Source of the DNA: Bradyrhizobium sp. SK17
GTDB lineage: Bacteria > Pseudomonadota > Alphaproteobacteria > Rhizobiales > Xanthobacteraceae
Direction of reading: 5' to 3'
NCBI RefSeq assembly: GCF_002831585.1
Contig: NZ_CP025113.1
Span: 3,859,001 to 3,923,000, forward strand
Length of the DNA: 64,000 nucleotides
Position 1 is the stretch's first letter; each line of letters begins with the position of its first letter. The position numbers were made by a program, and so were the translations under genes. Below the pieces are notes generated by a model. That model was not told the DNA's origin. It saw nothing but the letters and a program-made list of their open reading frames with translations, and ran no database searches. Positions 17,589 through 26,196 of this stretch are shown piece after piece.

Positions 17589-18565
17589 TGGACACCCACT
17601 TCGCCCAGCGCCGCAGGCGTGACCTGGTCGTGGCGCTTTGCCTTGCGGTCATCGCCGCGCTGGTGCCGCTGTTCGTCAAGGACGTCTACGTCCAGAACAT
17701 CATGGTGCTGACCCTGATGTATGCGGCGCTGTCGCAGAGCTGGAACATCCTGTCCGGCTATTGCGGGCAGATCTCGCTCGGCCATGCGCTGTATTTCGGG
17801 CTCGGCGCTTACACCACCGCGCTGTTGTTCACCAAGTTCGGTGTGTTGCCGTGGTTCGGCATGCTGGCGGGCGGGGCGATTTCCGCCGTGATCGCGATGG
17901 CGCTGGGCTATCCCTGCTTCCGCCTGCGCGGCCATTACTTCGTGATCGCGACCATCGTGATTGCCGAGATCGCGCTGCTCTTGATCCAGAACTGGGACTG
18001 GGCGGGGGCGGCGCTCGGCATCGACATCCCTGTGCGCGGCGACAGCTGGCTGAAATTCCAGTTCGCCCGCTCGAAGCTGCCTTACTTCTATTTCGCGCTG
18101 GCATTGGCCTGCGTCGCCTGGCTGGTCACCTGGTGGCTGGAAGATTCCAAATGGGGCTATTGGTGGCGCGCGGTGAAGGACAATCCGGATGCGGCCGAAA
18201 GCCTCGGTGTCGTCGTGTTCAATTCCAAGATGGGCGCGGCCGCGGTCTCGGCGTTCCTGGTCGCGGTCGGCGGCAGCTTCTATGCCCAGTTCGTTTCCTA
18301 CATCGATCCTGAAAGCGTGATGGGCTTCCAATTCTCGCTGTTGATGGCGCTGCCGGCGGTGCTCGGTGGCATCGGCACGCTGTGGGGGCCGGTGCTCGGC
18401 GCCGTCATCCTGATCCCGCTCACCGAGCTGACGCGTTCCTATGTCGGCGGCTCCGGCCGCGGCGTCGACCTGATCGTCTATGGCGCGCTGATCGTCGCGA
18501 TCTCGCTGGCGCTGCCGAAGGGCCTGATCAGCGTGTTCTCCTCGCGCAAGGAGGCCGCGCGATGA
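17588..18565 (+). CDS. LivM-type ABC transporter permease (first system)
   Basis: A 325-aa membrane protein with the LivM signature LSGYCGQISLGHALYFGLGAY at about 55-75 and the coupling loop WWRAVKDNPDAAESLGV. The start overlaps the LivH-type stop (TGATG) and its own stop overlaps the next gene (ATGA), showing translational coupling. It pairs with the LivH-type permease. Confidence 0.9.
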   Translation: MDTHFAQRRRRDLVVALCLAVIAALVPLFVKDVYVQNIMVLTLMYAALSQSWNILSGYCGQISLGHALYFGLGAYTTALLFTKFGVLPWFGMLAGGAISAVIAMALGYPCFRLRGHYFVIATIVIAEIALLLIQNWDWAGAALGIDIPVRGDSWLKFQFARSKLPYFYFALALACVAWLVTWWLEDSKWGYWWRAVKDNPDAAESLGVVVFNSKMGAAAVSAFLVAVGGSFYAQFVSYIDPESVMGFQFSLLMALPAVLGGIGTLWGPVLGAVILIPLTELTRSYVGGSGRGVDLIVYGALIVAISLALPKGLISVFSSRKEAAR

Positions 18566-19308
18566 CGGCCTCGCCCGGAACCCCGCTTCTTGAAACCCGC
18601 GGTGTCTGGCAGCGCTTCGGCGGCCTGGTCGCCAACAGCGATGTCTCGATCTCGGTCGGGCGCGGCGAGATCGTCGGCCTGATCGGTCCGAACGGCGCCG
18701 GCAAGTCGACGCTGTTCAACCTGATCGCCGGCGTGCTGCCGCCGACCCAGGGCTCGATCCTGTTCGACGGCGAGGACGTCACAAGGCTGCCGGCAGCCGA
18801 ACGCTGCCAGCGCGGCGTCGGGCGCACCTTCCAGGTGGTCAAGAGTTTTGAAACGATGACCGTGATCGACAACGTCATCGTCGGCGCGCTGATCCGTAAC
18901 ACCAAGATGCGCGTCGCGCGGCAGAAGGCCTATGAGGTGCTGGAGTTCTGCGGCCTGGCGGCACGCGCCGACAAGCTCGCCGCAGATCTCGTCCCGTCGG
19001 AGAAGCGCCGGCTCGAGGTCGCCCGCGCGCTCGCCACCGAGCCGAAGCTTTTGCTACTCGACGAAGTCCTCACCGGCCTGACGCCGGTCGAGGCGCAGAC
19101 CGGCGTCGAGCTGGTGCGCAAGGTGCGCGCCACCGGCATCACCGTGCTGATGGTCGAGCACGTCATGGAGATCGTGATGCCGCTGGTCGACCGTGCCATC
19201 GTGCTCAATCTCGGCAAGGTGCTGGTCGAGGGCAAGCCCACGGACGTCGTCCGCAATCCGGAAGTCATTTCCGCCTATCTCGGGGATCGTCATGCTGTCG
19301 GTGCGTGA
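18562..19308 (+). CDS. LivG-type ABC ATPase with degenerate signature loop (first system)
   Basis: A 248-aa nucleotide-binding protein. Walker A GPNGAGKST is at about 42-50, the LivG-specific GRTFQVVKSFETMTV follows, and Walker B is LLLLDEV. The ABC signature, normally LSxGE, reads LVPSEKRRLEVARAL, so this subunit likely forms the degenerate half of an asymmetric ATPase pair with the LivF-type subunit. The start ATG overlaps the previous stop (ATGA). Confidence 0.9.
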   Translation: MTASPGTPLLETRGVWQRFGGLVANSDVSISVGRGEIVGLIGPNGAGKSTLFNLIAGVLPPTQGSILFDGEDVTRLPAAERCQRGVGRTFQVVKSFETMTVIDNVIVGALIRNTKMRVARQKAYEVLEFCGLAARADKLAADLVPSEKRRLEVARALATEPKLLLLDEVLTGLTPVEAQTGVELVRKVRATGITVLMVEHVMEIVMPLVDRAIVLNLGKVLVEGKPTDVVRNPEVISAYLGDRHAVGA

Positions 19309-19996
19309 AGTCACCACCGCCTATCAGGGCCTGGTCGCGATCTCATCGGTGTCGATCGACGTCACCAAGGGCGAGATCGTCTGCGTCGCCGGTGCCAACG
19401 GCGCCGGCAAGTCGACGCTCTTGAAATCGATCGCCGGCGCCGAGCGGCCGCGTTCCGGCTCGGTCACCTTCGACGGCAAGCGCATCGACGGCCAGCCGCA
19501 GCACGTCATCACGGCCAGCGGCATCGCCTTCGTGCCGGAGAACCGCCGGCTGTTTCCGCGGCTCTCGGTGCGCGACAATCTGCGGCTCGGCAGCTATCTC
19601 TATCGCAGCAAGTCCGATCGCGATGCGCCGCTCGACCTGGTGTTCAATCTGTTCCCGCGGCTCGGCGAACGGCTCGACCAGCGCGCCGAAACCCTGTCGG
19701 GCGGCGAGCAGCAGATGCTCGCGATCGGCCGCGCGCTGATGACGCGGCCGCGGCTTCTGATGCTCGACGAGCCGTCGCAGGGCATCATGCCGAAACTGGT
19801 CGACGAGATCTTCCAGGCCGTGAAGCGCATCCGCGACGCCGGCATGACGGTCCTGATCGTGGAGCAGCGCATGGCTGAGTGCCTGGAGATCGCCGACCGC
19901 GCCTACATCCTGCAAACCGGCCGCCTGCTGATGCAGGGCACCGCCGCCGAGATCAGCACCAATCCGGACGTGCGCAAGGCGTATCTGGGGCTGTAA
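19292..19996 (+). CDS. LivF-type ABC ATPase (first system)
   Basis: A 234-aa nucleotide-binding protein with Walker A GANGAGKST, the LivF block VPENRRLFPRLSVRDNL, a canonical signature LSGGEQQMLAIGRAL and Walker B LLMLDEPSQGI. Its start lies 17 nt inside the LivG-type gene, so the two are translationally coupled. It is the last gene of the operon; a palindromic repeat follows the stop. Confidence 0.92.
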   Translation: MLSVREVTTAYQGLVAISSVSIDVTKGEIVCVAGANGAGKSTLLKSIAGAERPRSGSVTFDGKRIDGQPQHVITASGIAFVPENRRLFPRLSVRDNLRLGSYLYRSKSDRDAPLDLVFNLFPRLGERLDQRAETLSGGEQQMLAIGRALMTRPRLLMLDEPSQGIMPKLVDEIFQAVKRIRDAGMTVLIVEQRMAECLEIADRAYILQTGRLLMQGTAAEISTNPDVRKAYLGL

Positions 19997-20001
19997 TCAC
20001 C

Positions 20002-20140
20002 GTCATTGCGAGCGTAGCGAAGCAATCCATCGTTCCGCGCACGAGGAGGGATGGATTGCTTCGTCGCTTCGTAGCCCGGATGAGCGCCAGCGACATCCGG
20101 GGCAGGCTGTCCCGCATATCGCTTCGCTCATGCGGGCTAC
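20002..20140. repeat. composite of two palindromic repeats
   Basis: The left side begins GTCATTGCGAG and carries GAAGCAATCCAT/ATGGATTGCTTC like the element at 8310. Its right terminus is replaced by a different palindrome, GTAGCCCGGATGAGCG (20071-20086) facing CGCTCATGCGGGCTAC (20125-20140). It lies between convergent genes. Confidence 0.7.
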
Positions 20141-20146
20141 GATCAT

Positions 20147-20371
20147 CTATTGAGATCTGGCCTTTGCGGCGGCCAACAACATCTGTTCTACGATTCCTTC
20201 AAACTCGCTTTTGGCGATGGGGTCCGTTTTCGCGAACTCCTGGTAGGGTTTGATCGATTTGGGCCACCAATGATGGTGGCGCCCGGCCCTATCGAGGATA
20301 AGAGCGGCTGCTTCGACCTCGGCGTCTGTTGGTCGTCCGCACCAATTCGCGATGTCAGTTGTTTCCGGGTG
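20147..20371 (-). pseudogene. start-less open frame following otnC, probable gene remnant
   Basis: Directly after the TAG of otnC, and in the same frame, 74 sense codons run to a TAG at 20147-20149. The product would contain IANWCGRPTDAEVEAAALIL, then HHHWWPKSIKPYQEF and a charged helix ending AAAKARSQ. It has no ATG, GTG or TTG near its beginning. The composition looks coding (hydrophobic/charged helix periodicity), so I read it as the 3' remnant of another gene fused behind otnC by a deletion, or a tail expressed by rare stop read-through. The family is not recognised. Confidence 0.35.
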
Positions 20372-21028
20372 CTAGTGCCCGTGCTCCGGCAACGTCAGCC
20401 CGAACACCCTCGTCAGATCCGCGACCTGTTCCGGTGACAGGTATCGCGGGTTCAACCCGCGCAGCAGCAGATAGAGCTTTGCGGTTTCCTCGAGCTCTTC
20501 GGTCGCGAACACCGCGGCTTCCAGCGTGTCGCCCGACACGACCGGGCCGTGATTGGCGAGCAGCACCGATGAATATTGCCCGGCAAGTCCCCTGATCGCG
20601 TCGGCCACCGCGGGATCGCCGGGACGATAATACGGCACCAGCGCGGTCTGGCCGCATTTCATCACGTAATAGGCCGTCATCGCCGGCAGCACGGCGCGCG
20701 GGTCGATCTCGGGCAGCATCGAGAGTGCGACCGAATGGGTGGAGTGCAGATGCACCACGGCGCCGGCGGTGGCGCGGGTCTGGTAGAGGGCGGTGTGTAG
20801 CGGCACCTCCTTGGTCGGGGCGTCGCCGGAGATTAGCCGGCCCTGGCCGTCGAGCCGCGACATTTTCGCCGGATCGAGGAAGCCGAGCGAGGCGTTGGTC
20901 GGCGTCACCAGACAGCCGCCGTCATCGAGCCGGACGCTGATATTGCCCGAGGAGCCCGGCGTCAGCCCGCGTTCGAACAGCGAGCGGCCGAAGCGGCAGA
21001 TGTCTTCACGAAGCTTTGTTTCGCTCAT
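20372..21028 (-). CDS. otnC: 3-oxo-tetronate 4-phosphate decarboxylase (class II aldolase family)
   Basis: A 218-aa class II aldolase/adducin-fold enzyme. Metal-binding His residues are in HLHSTHS (about 95-101), and the catalytic acidic residue is in PTKEVPLHTALY. Beside ltnD, otnI and otnK it is best read as OtnC, which decarboxylates 3-oxo-tetronate 4-phosphate to dihydroxyacetone phosphate. It is transcribed divergently from the other three genes. ATG 21028 (MSETKL) is preceded 14 nt upstream by a second copy of ATGAGCGAAAC that opens only a five-codon frame. Confidence 0.85.
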   Translation of the reverse strand: MSETKLREDICRFGRSLFERGLTPGSSGNISVRLDDGGCLVTPTNASLGFLDPAKMSRLDGQGRLISGDAPTKEVPLHTALYQTRATAGAVVHLHSTHSVALSMLPEIDPRAVLPAMTAYYVMKCGQTALVPYYRPGDPAVADAIRGLAGQYSSVLLANHGPVVSGDTLEAAVFATEELEETAKLYLLLRGLNPRYLSPEQVADLTRVFGLTLPEHGH

Positions 21029-21143
21029 CCCGTTTCGCTCATGGCGCTATTCATGTCCCGGTTTGTCTCATGCTTTGGCAGCGCGGCCAAGCCGTGATAG
21101 GCAAGCCCTCTAAAGCAGCAAAGAACGTTCGAGGGATCGCCGC

Positions 21144-22055
21144 ATGTCCAGTTCCGCAACGCCGCGCGTCGCCGTGATCGGGCTTGGCTCGATGGGATAC
21201 GGCATGGCGACCTCGCTGAAGCGCAAAGGCTTCGAGGTCACCGGCTGCGATGTCTCGGCCGATGCGGTCAAGCGCTTCGAGGCCGAGGGCGGCAAGGGGG
21301 CGGCGTCGCCAGCGGAGGCGGCAAAGGGCGCCGATATCGTCGTCAGCGTCGTGGTCAACGCTGCGCAGACCGAGACGATCCTGTTCGGCAAGGACGGTGT
21401 CGCCGAGACGCTGGCGAAAGACGCGGTGTTCATCTCCTCGGCGACCATGGATCCCGAAATCGCCCGGCGGCTGGCCAAGCAACTCGAGGCCACCGGCCGG
21501 CATTATCTTGATGCACCGATCTCCGGCGGTGCGCAGCGCGCCGCGCAGGGCGAACTGACGATTCTCGCCTCGGGCAGCGCGGCGGCGTTCGCCAAGGCGC
21601 GGCCGGCGCTGGATGCGATGGCCGCAAAACTCTACGAGCTCGGCGATGCCGCAGGGCAGGGCGCTGCGTTCAAGATGATCAACCAGTTGCTGGCAGGCGT
21701 GCATATCGCCGCCGCCTCGGAGGCGATCGCGTTCGCCGCCAAGCAAGGCCTCGATATCAGGAAGGTCTATGAGGTGATCACGGCTTCCGCCGGCAATTCC
21801 TGGATGTTCGAGAACCGCATGCCGCATGTGCTCGACGGCGATTACGCACCGCGCAGCGCGGTCGAGATATTCGTCAAGGACCTCGGCATCATCCAGGACA
21901 TGGCGCGCAGTGCGCGCTTCCCGGTGCCGGTTTCGGCCGCGGCATTGCAGATGTTCCTGATGACTGCGGCCGCCGGCATGGGCCGCGACGACGATGCCTC
22001 GGTGGCGCGGATGTATGCCCAGGTCACCGGCACCAAGCTGCCCGGCGAGAAATAA
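21144..22055 (+). CDS. ltnD: L-threonate dehydrogenase (3-hydroxyisobutyrate dehydrogenase family)
   Basis: A 303-aa NAD-dependent beta-hydroxyacid dehydrogenase. The N-terminal VIGLGSMGYGMA binds NAD, DAPISGGAQRAAQGELTIL binds substrate, and the catalytic Lys is in GQGAAFKMINQLL. In this context it oxidises L-threonate to 2-oxo-tetronate, the first step of the pathway described for LtnD. GAGGG precedes ATG 21144. It lies 12 nt upstream of otnI and is divergent from otnC across a 115-bp gap. Confidence 0.88.
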   Translation: MSSSATPRVAVIGLGSMGYGMATSLKRKGFEVTGCDVSADAVKRFEAEGGKGAASPAEAAKGADIVVSVVVNAAQTETILFGKDGVAETLAKDAVFISSATMDPEIARRLAKQLEATGRHYLDAPISGGAQRAAQGELTILASGSAAAFAKARPALDAMAAKLYELGDAAGQGAAFKMINQLLAGVHIAAASEAIAFAAKQGLDIRKVYEVITASAGNSWMFENRMPHVLDGDYAPRSAVEIFVKDLGIIQDMARSARFPVPVSAAALQMFLMTAAAGMGRDDDASVARMYAQVTGTKLPGEK

Positions 22056-22067
22056 GAGGATCCTGCA

Positions 22068-22850
22068 ATGCCCCGCTTTGCCGCCAATCTCACCATGATG
22101 TTCAACGAGGTCCCGTTCCTCGACCGCTTCGAGGCGGCGGCGAAAGCCGGCTTCACCGCGGTCGAGTTCCTGTTTCCCTATGACCATCCGGCCGCGGAAG
22201 TCGGCAAGCGCCTGAAGGAAGCCGGTCTGACCCAGGCACTGTTCAATCTGCCGCCGGGCGACTGGGCCGCCGGCGAGAAGGGATTCGCCGCGCTGCCGGA
22301 TCGCTTCGCCGACCTGCAAGCGAGCCTGACAACCGCACTGCCCTATGCGCAAGCGACCGGTGTCAAGCGGGTGCATCTGATGGCGGGGATTGCCGACCGA
22401 GGCGATGCCAAGGCCGTCGCCGCGTTCCGCAAATCGGTGGCTTACGCCGCTGAATTCTTCGCGCCGCATGGTCTCGACGTCGTGATCGAGCCGATCAACC
22501 CGCGCAACGTGCCCGGCTACTTCCTCAACGACTTCATGTGCGCGCGCGACCTGATCGACGAGCTGAAGATTCCAAATCTCAAGCTGCAATTCGACATCTA
22601 TCACTGCCAGATCATCCATGGCGACGTCACCATGCGGCTGCGCGAGATGATGCCGATCATCGGCCACATCCAGATCGCCTCGATTCCCTCGCGCAACGAG
22701 CCCGACGGCGAGGAGCTGAACTATCCGTTCCTGTTCGGCGAGCTCGACCGGCTCGGTTACGACGGCTTCGTCGGCTGCGAATACAATCCGCGCGGCAAGA
22801 CCACTGACGGTCTGGCCTGGTTCAAGCCCTATGCCGGAGTGAAGCCGTGA
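22068..22850 (+). CDS. otnI: 2-oxo-tetronate isomerase (hydroxypyruvate isomerase family)
   Basis: A 260-aa TIM-barrel isomerase. The start MPRFAANLTMMFNEVPFLDR is typical of Hyi/OtnI proteins. Metal-binding acidic and His residues occur in VIEPINPRNVPGYF, LQFDIYHCQI and GCEYNPRG. It converts 2-oxo-tetronate to 3-oxo-tetronate. Its TGA overlaps the GTG start of otnK (GTGA), so the two are coupled. Confidence 0.9.
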   Translation: MPRFAANLTMMFNEVPFLDRFEAAAKAGFTAVEFLFPYDHPAAEVGKRLKEAGLTQALFNLPPGDWAAGEKGFAALPDRFADLQASLTTALPYAQATGVKRVHLMAGIADRGDAKAVAAFRKSVAYAAEFFAPHGLDVVIEPINPRNVPGYFLNDFMCARDLIDELKIPNLKLQFDIYHCQIIHGDVTMRLREMMPIIGHIQIASIPSRNEPDGEELNYPFLFGELDRLGYDGFVGCEYNPRGKTTDGLAWFKPYAGVKP

Positions 22851-24136
22851 CGCGAGCCGGAAAACTGTCGCTGGGTTGTATCGCCGACGACTATACCGGC
22901 GCTTCCGACCTCGCCAACACGCTGACCCGCGCCGGCCTGCGCACGGTGCAGACCATCGGCGTGCCGGCCGACGATCTCGCGCTGCCCGAGGTCGACGCTG
23001 TCGTCGTGTCGCTGAAGAGCCGCTCGATCGCGGCCGATGTCGCGGTCACGCGTTCGCGCGATGCCGAGGGCTGGCTGCGGGGCCGCGGCGCCGGGCATAT
23101 CCTGTTCAAGATCTGCTCGACCTTCGATTCCACCGATGCCGGCAATATCGGCCCGGTGATGGATGCGCTGCGCGCCGATTCCGGGGATGCGATCGTGCTG
23201 GTGACGCCGGCCTTCCCGGAGACCGGCCGCACCGTCTACCAGGGCAATCTGTTCGTCGGCTCGGTGCCGCTGAACGAGAGCCCGCTGAAGGACCATCCGC
23301 TCAATCCGATGCACGATTCCAACCTGGTCCGCGTGCTGGGTCGCCAGAGCAGGACCAAGATCGGCCTGGTCGATCTGGCGACGCTCGCCCGCGGCGCGGA
23401 CGCGGTGCGCGCCAAGCTGGCCGAACTCGCGCGGGGCGGCATCGGAGCCGTCATCATCGACGCGGTGTTCGACCGCGACCTCGAGACCATCGGGCAGGTG
23501 GCGCTGGATCACCGGCTCTCGGTCGGCGCCTCCGGGATCGGGCTTGGATTGGCGCGCGCGCTGGTCGATGCCGGCAACGCCAAGCCTGGTGCGACGGACA
23601 GGTTGCTTGAGACGCCGGTCGGCGGCCCGGCCGCCTGCCTCGCCGGCAGTTGCTCGCAAGCGACCCTGCGTCAGATCGCCAGCGCCGAGAAGGTGATGCC
23701 GGTGCTGCATCTTGATCCGGAGCGCGTGGTCGCCGGCAAGGACGAGGCGCAGCGTGCGCTGGCCTGGGCCAAGGACCGGCTCGGCGCACGGCCGATCCTG
23801 ATCGCCAGCAGCTCGACACCTGAGGAGGTCGCAGCTCTGCAATCCCGTCATGGCCGCGATGCGGCGGGACATGCCATCGAGCAGGCGATGGCCGACATCG
23901 CCGACGGGCTGGTGCAGTCGGGCGTGCGCAGGTTGGTGGTCGCAGGTGGTGAAACTTCAGGCGCCGTGGTCGATCGTTTGCGCATCCCGGGATTCCTGGT
24001 CGGCGCGGAAATCGCTGCAGGCGTTCCGGTTTTGCGCGCGGTCGGCGCGCGAGATGGCGACATGCTCCTTGCCTTGAAATCAGGCAATTTCGGCGGACCG
24101 GCGTTTTTCTCGGATGCGCTGGCATTGATGCCTTGA
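22847..24136 (+). CDS. otnK: 3-oxo-tetronate kinase (DUF1537 four-carbon acid sugar kinase)
   Basis: A 429-aa kinase of the DUF1537 family. The N-terminal domain starts GCIADDYTGASDLANTL, and the C-terminal nucleotide domain carries LVVAGGETSGAVVDRL and LKSGNFGGPAFF. It phosphorylates 3-oxo-tetronate at C4 using ATP. The start is GTG 22847, overlapping the otnI stop. A small GC hairpin follows the stop codon. Confidence 0.92.
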   Translation: MTRAGKLSLGCIADDYTGASDLANTLTRAGLRTVQTIGVPADDLALPEVDAVVVSLKSRSIAADVAVTRSRDAEGWLRGRGAGHILFKICSTFDSTDAGNIGPVMDALRADSGDAIVLVTPAFPETGRTVYQGNLFVGSVPLNESPLKDHPLNPMHDSNLVRVLGRQSRTKIGLVDLATLARGADAVRAKLAELARGGIGAVIIDAVFDRDLETIGQVALDHRLSVGASGIGLGLARALVDAGNAKPGATDRLLETPVGGPAACLAGSCSQATLRQIASAEKVMPVLHLDPERVVAGKDEAQRALAWAKDRLGARPILIASSSTPEEVAALQSRHGRDAAGHAIEQAMADIADGLVQSGVRRLVVAGGETSGAVVDRLRIPGFLVGAEIAAGVPVLRAVGARDGDMLLALKSGNFGGPAFFSDALALMP

Positions 24137-24153
24137 GACGCGCAACGCGCGTC
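24137..24153 (+). terminator. GC hairpin after otnK
   Basis: GACGCGC-AAC-GCGCGTC forms a 7-bp stem directly after the otnK TGA. There is no T-run behind it, so it may be a weak or Rho-assisted terminator. Confidence 0.35.
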
Positions 24154-24176
24154 ATGTCTGAGCGATGACAGGGCGC

Positions 24177-24206
24177 CTCCGTAATTCAACGGGGAGGTAA
24201 ATTAAC
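24177..24206. promoter_or_regulatory. bipartite motif upstream of chemoreceptor 1
   Basis: CTCCGTAATTCAACGG, 9 bp, then TTAAC; 131 bp from the motif start to the ATG. The same arrangement with the same spacing lies before chemoreceptor 2 (26080-26109). CCGT and ACGG form a short dyad. Confidence 0.55.
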
Positions 24207-24307
24207 CCTACTTAAGGAGGGGGGCTGGCTTTGATGTCTGCGGCGTCCCGCCGCGCCCACAGCCATTCGATCGGACCTCGCGGGCCCGATACCCAAGAGA
24301 CCTCACG

Positions 24308-25999
24308 ATGTTCGCCAAATTCTCGATCCGCGCCAAGATCATTGCCGCGGTTGCGTTCCTGCTTGTCGCGCTGAGCGGCATGGGCCTGCTCGCCGTCTGG
24401 AATATGCGGGCGATCAACGCCAACACGGTCGACATCACGACCAACTGGCTGCCGAGCGTGCGCGTGCTCGGCGAGTTGCGCGCCGGCGTCATCACCTATC
24501 GCAACGTGATCCGCGAGCACATGCTCTCCGAGACGACCGAAACCAAGCTGGCGCAGGAAAAGACGCTGGTCACCGTGGTCGAGATGATCGCCAAGGCCCG
24601 TACCACCTACGAGCCGATGATCACGTCTCCGGGGGAACGGGCGCTCTACAATCAATGGGTCGAGACCTGGGACAAGTACCGCAAGGGTACTGAACAGGTG
24701 ATGGAGCTGTCACGCAAGGACGTCGGCAAGATTCCCCATGACGCGCATGAGCTCAATACCCAGGTCGTGAACAAGATCGGCCTCGAGGCGGACGAAATCC
24801 TCAACAAGGACATCGCCTACAACAACACCGGGGCCGACAAGGCCGCGCAGGACGCCACCGACAGCTACAATTCGGCTTTCATGCTGCTCGCGGTGATCCT
24901 CGGCGCTGCCGTCCTGATCGGCGTCGGTGTCAGCTTCTACCTGGTTCGTGACGTCTCGGCCGGTATCGCTTCGATCATCACGCCGATGCAAGCGCTGGGC
25001 CGCGGCGACCTCACCGCGGACGTGCCGCACCAGGGCGAGAAGACCGAGATCGGCGCGATGGCCGATACCTTGCAGGTGTTCAAGGAGGCGCTGGTCGCGA
25101 AGAAGGCGGCGGATGAAGCCGCGGCTGCCGACGCCGAAGCCAAGATCGAGCGCGGTCGCCGCGTCGACACCATCACCCGCAATTTCGAGCAGATGATCGG
25201 CGAGATCGTGCAGACCGTGTCGTCGGCCTCGACCCAGCTCGAAGCTTCAGCCTCTACGTTGTCATCGACCGCCCAACGTTCGCAGGAACTGACGACCACG
25301 GTCGCCGCTGCGTCCGAGGAGGCCTCGGCCAACGTCTCCTCGGTTGCGTCCGCGACCGAAGAGCTGTCGTCCTCGGTGACCGAGATCAGCCGTCAGGTGC
25401 AGGAATCGGCGCGGATGGCCGGCGATGCGGTTGGCCAGGCGCGCACCACCAATGATCGCGTCAGCGAGCTGTCGAAGGCGGCCGCGCGGATCGGCGACGT
25501 CGTCGAGTTGATCAACACGATTGCCGGACAGACCAATTTGCTGGCGCTGAACGCCACCATCGAGGCGGCGCGCGCCGGCGAGGCCGGCCGCGGCTTCGCG
25601 GTCGTGGCGTCGGAGGTGAAGGCGCTGGCGGAGCAGACGGCGAAGGCGACCGGCGAGATCGGCCAGCAGATCGCCGGCATCCAGGCCGCGACCCAGGAGT
25701 CGGTCGGCGCGATCAAGGAGATCTCCACGACCATCGAACGGCTGTCGGAGATTTCGTCGACCATCGCAGCGGCGGTCGAGGAGCAGGGCGCGGCGACCCA
25801 GGAGATCTCCCGCAACGTGCAGCAGGCCGCGCAGGGCACCCAACAGGTTTCGGCCAACATCACCGACGTGCAGCACGGCGCCAATGAGACCGGTTCGGCC
25901 TCGAGCCAGGTGCTGTCGGCGGCACAGTCGCTGTCGGGTGACAGCAGCCGCCTCAAGCTCGAAGTCGGCAAGTTCCTCGACGCCGTCCGCGCCGCCTGA
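24308..25999 (+). CDS. methyl-accepting chemotaxis protein 1
   Basis: A 563-aa transmembrane chemoreceptor. TM1 is at about 10-30, the periplasmic region (about 31-190) looks like an all-helical four-helix-bundle sensor, and TM2 is at about 195-215 ([20 protein letters not shown]). A HAMP domain and a long coiled-coil signalling domain follow, with the hairpin tip [29 protein letters not shown] region at about 400-425. It relays ligand binding to CheA/CheW. No C-terminal NWETF-like pentapeptide is present. No che genes are nearby. Confidence 0.92.
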   Translation: MFAKFSIRAKIIAAVAFLLVALSGMGLLAVWNMRAINANTVDITTNWLPSVRVLGELRAGVITYRNVIREHMLSETTETKLAQEKTLVTVVEMIAKARTTYEPMITSPGERALYNQWVETWDKYRKGTEQVMELSRKDVGKIPHDAHELNTQVVNKIGLEADEILNKDIAYNNTGADKAAQDATDSYNSAFMLLAVILGAAVLIGVGVSFYLVRDVSAGIASIITPMQALGRGDLTADVPHQGEKTEIGAMADTLQVFKEALVAKKAADEAAAADAEAKIERGRRVDTITRNFEQMIGEIVQTVSSASTQLEASASTLSSTAQRSQELTTTVAAASEEASANVSSVASATEELSSSVTEISRQVQESARMAGDAVGQARTTNDRVSELSKAAARIGDVVELINTIAGQTNLLALNATIEAARAGEAGRGFAVVASEVKALAEQTAKATGEIGQQIAGIQAATQESVGAIKEISTTIERLSEISSTIAAAVEEQGAATQEISRNVQQAAQGTQQVSANITDVQHGANETGSASSQVLSAAQSLSGDSSRLKLEVGKFLDAVRAA

Positions 26000-26025
26000 C
26001 GTCATCGAGACATCACAGATCGGAC

Positions 26026-26057
26026 AATGCCCGGCCCTCGCAGGCCGGGCATTTTTC
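26026..26057 (+). terminator. rho-independent terminator after chemoreceptor 1
   Basis: ATGCCCGGCC and GGCCGGGCAT form a long GC stem with a short loop, followed immediately by a run of T. It begins 27 nt after the stop codon. Confidence 0.8.
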
Positions 26058-26079
26058 ATTGCCGATTCTTTCGGCAACG

Positions 26080-26109
26080 CTCCGTACTTCAACGGAAGGT
26101 CCGGTTAAC
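26080..26109. promoter_or_regulatory. bipartite motif upstream of chemoreceptor 2
   Basis: CTCCGTACTTCAACGG, 9 bp, TTAAC; 117 bp from the motif start to the ATG. It matches 15 of 16 bases of the first block upstream of chemoreceptor 1, with the same spacing to TTAAC. Confidence 0.55.
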
Positions 26110-26196
26110 GATCCGTAGTTCCACGCGCGGTAACTTGCCGCAGCGCGACACTGCCACCGCACGAGATCGCGACATTCACTCCGAACGAGGCAATCG

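Larger units (their letters stand above)
19997..20371. other. 375-bp gap: composite palindromic repeat plus a gene remnant
   Basis: The left part (20002-20140) is a composite palindromic repeat and the right part (20147-20371) is an open frame without a start codon on the minus strand; both are listed separately. I see no other signal. Confidence 0.6.
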
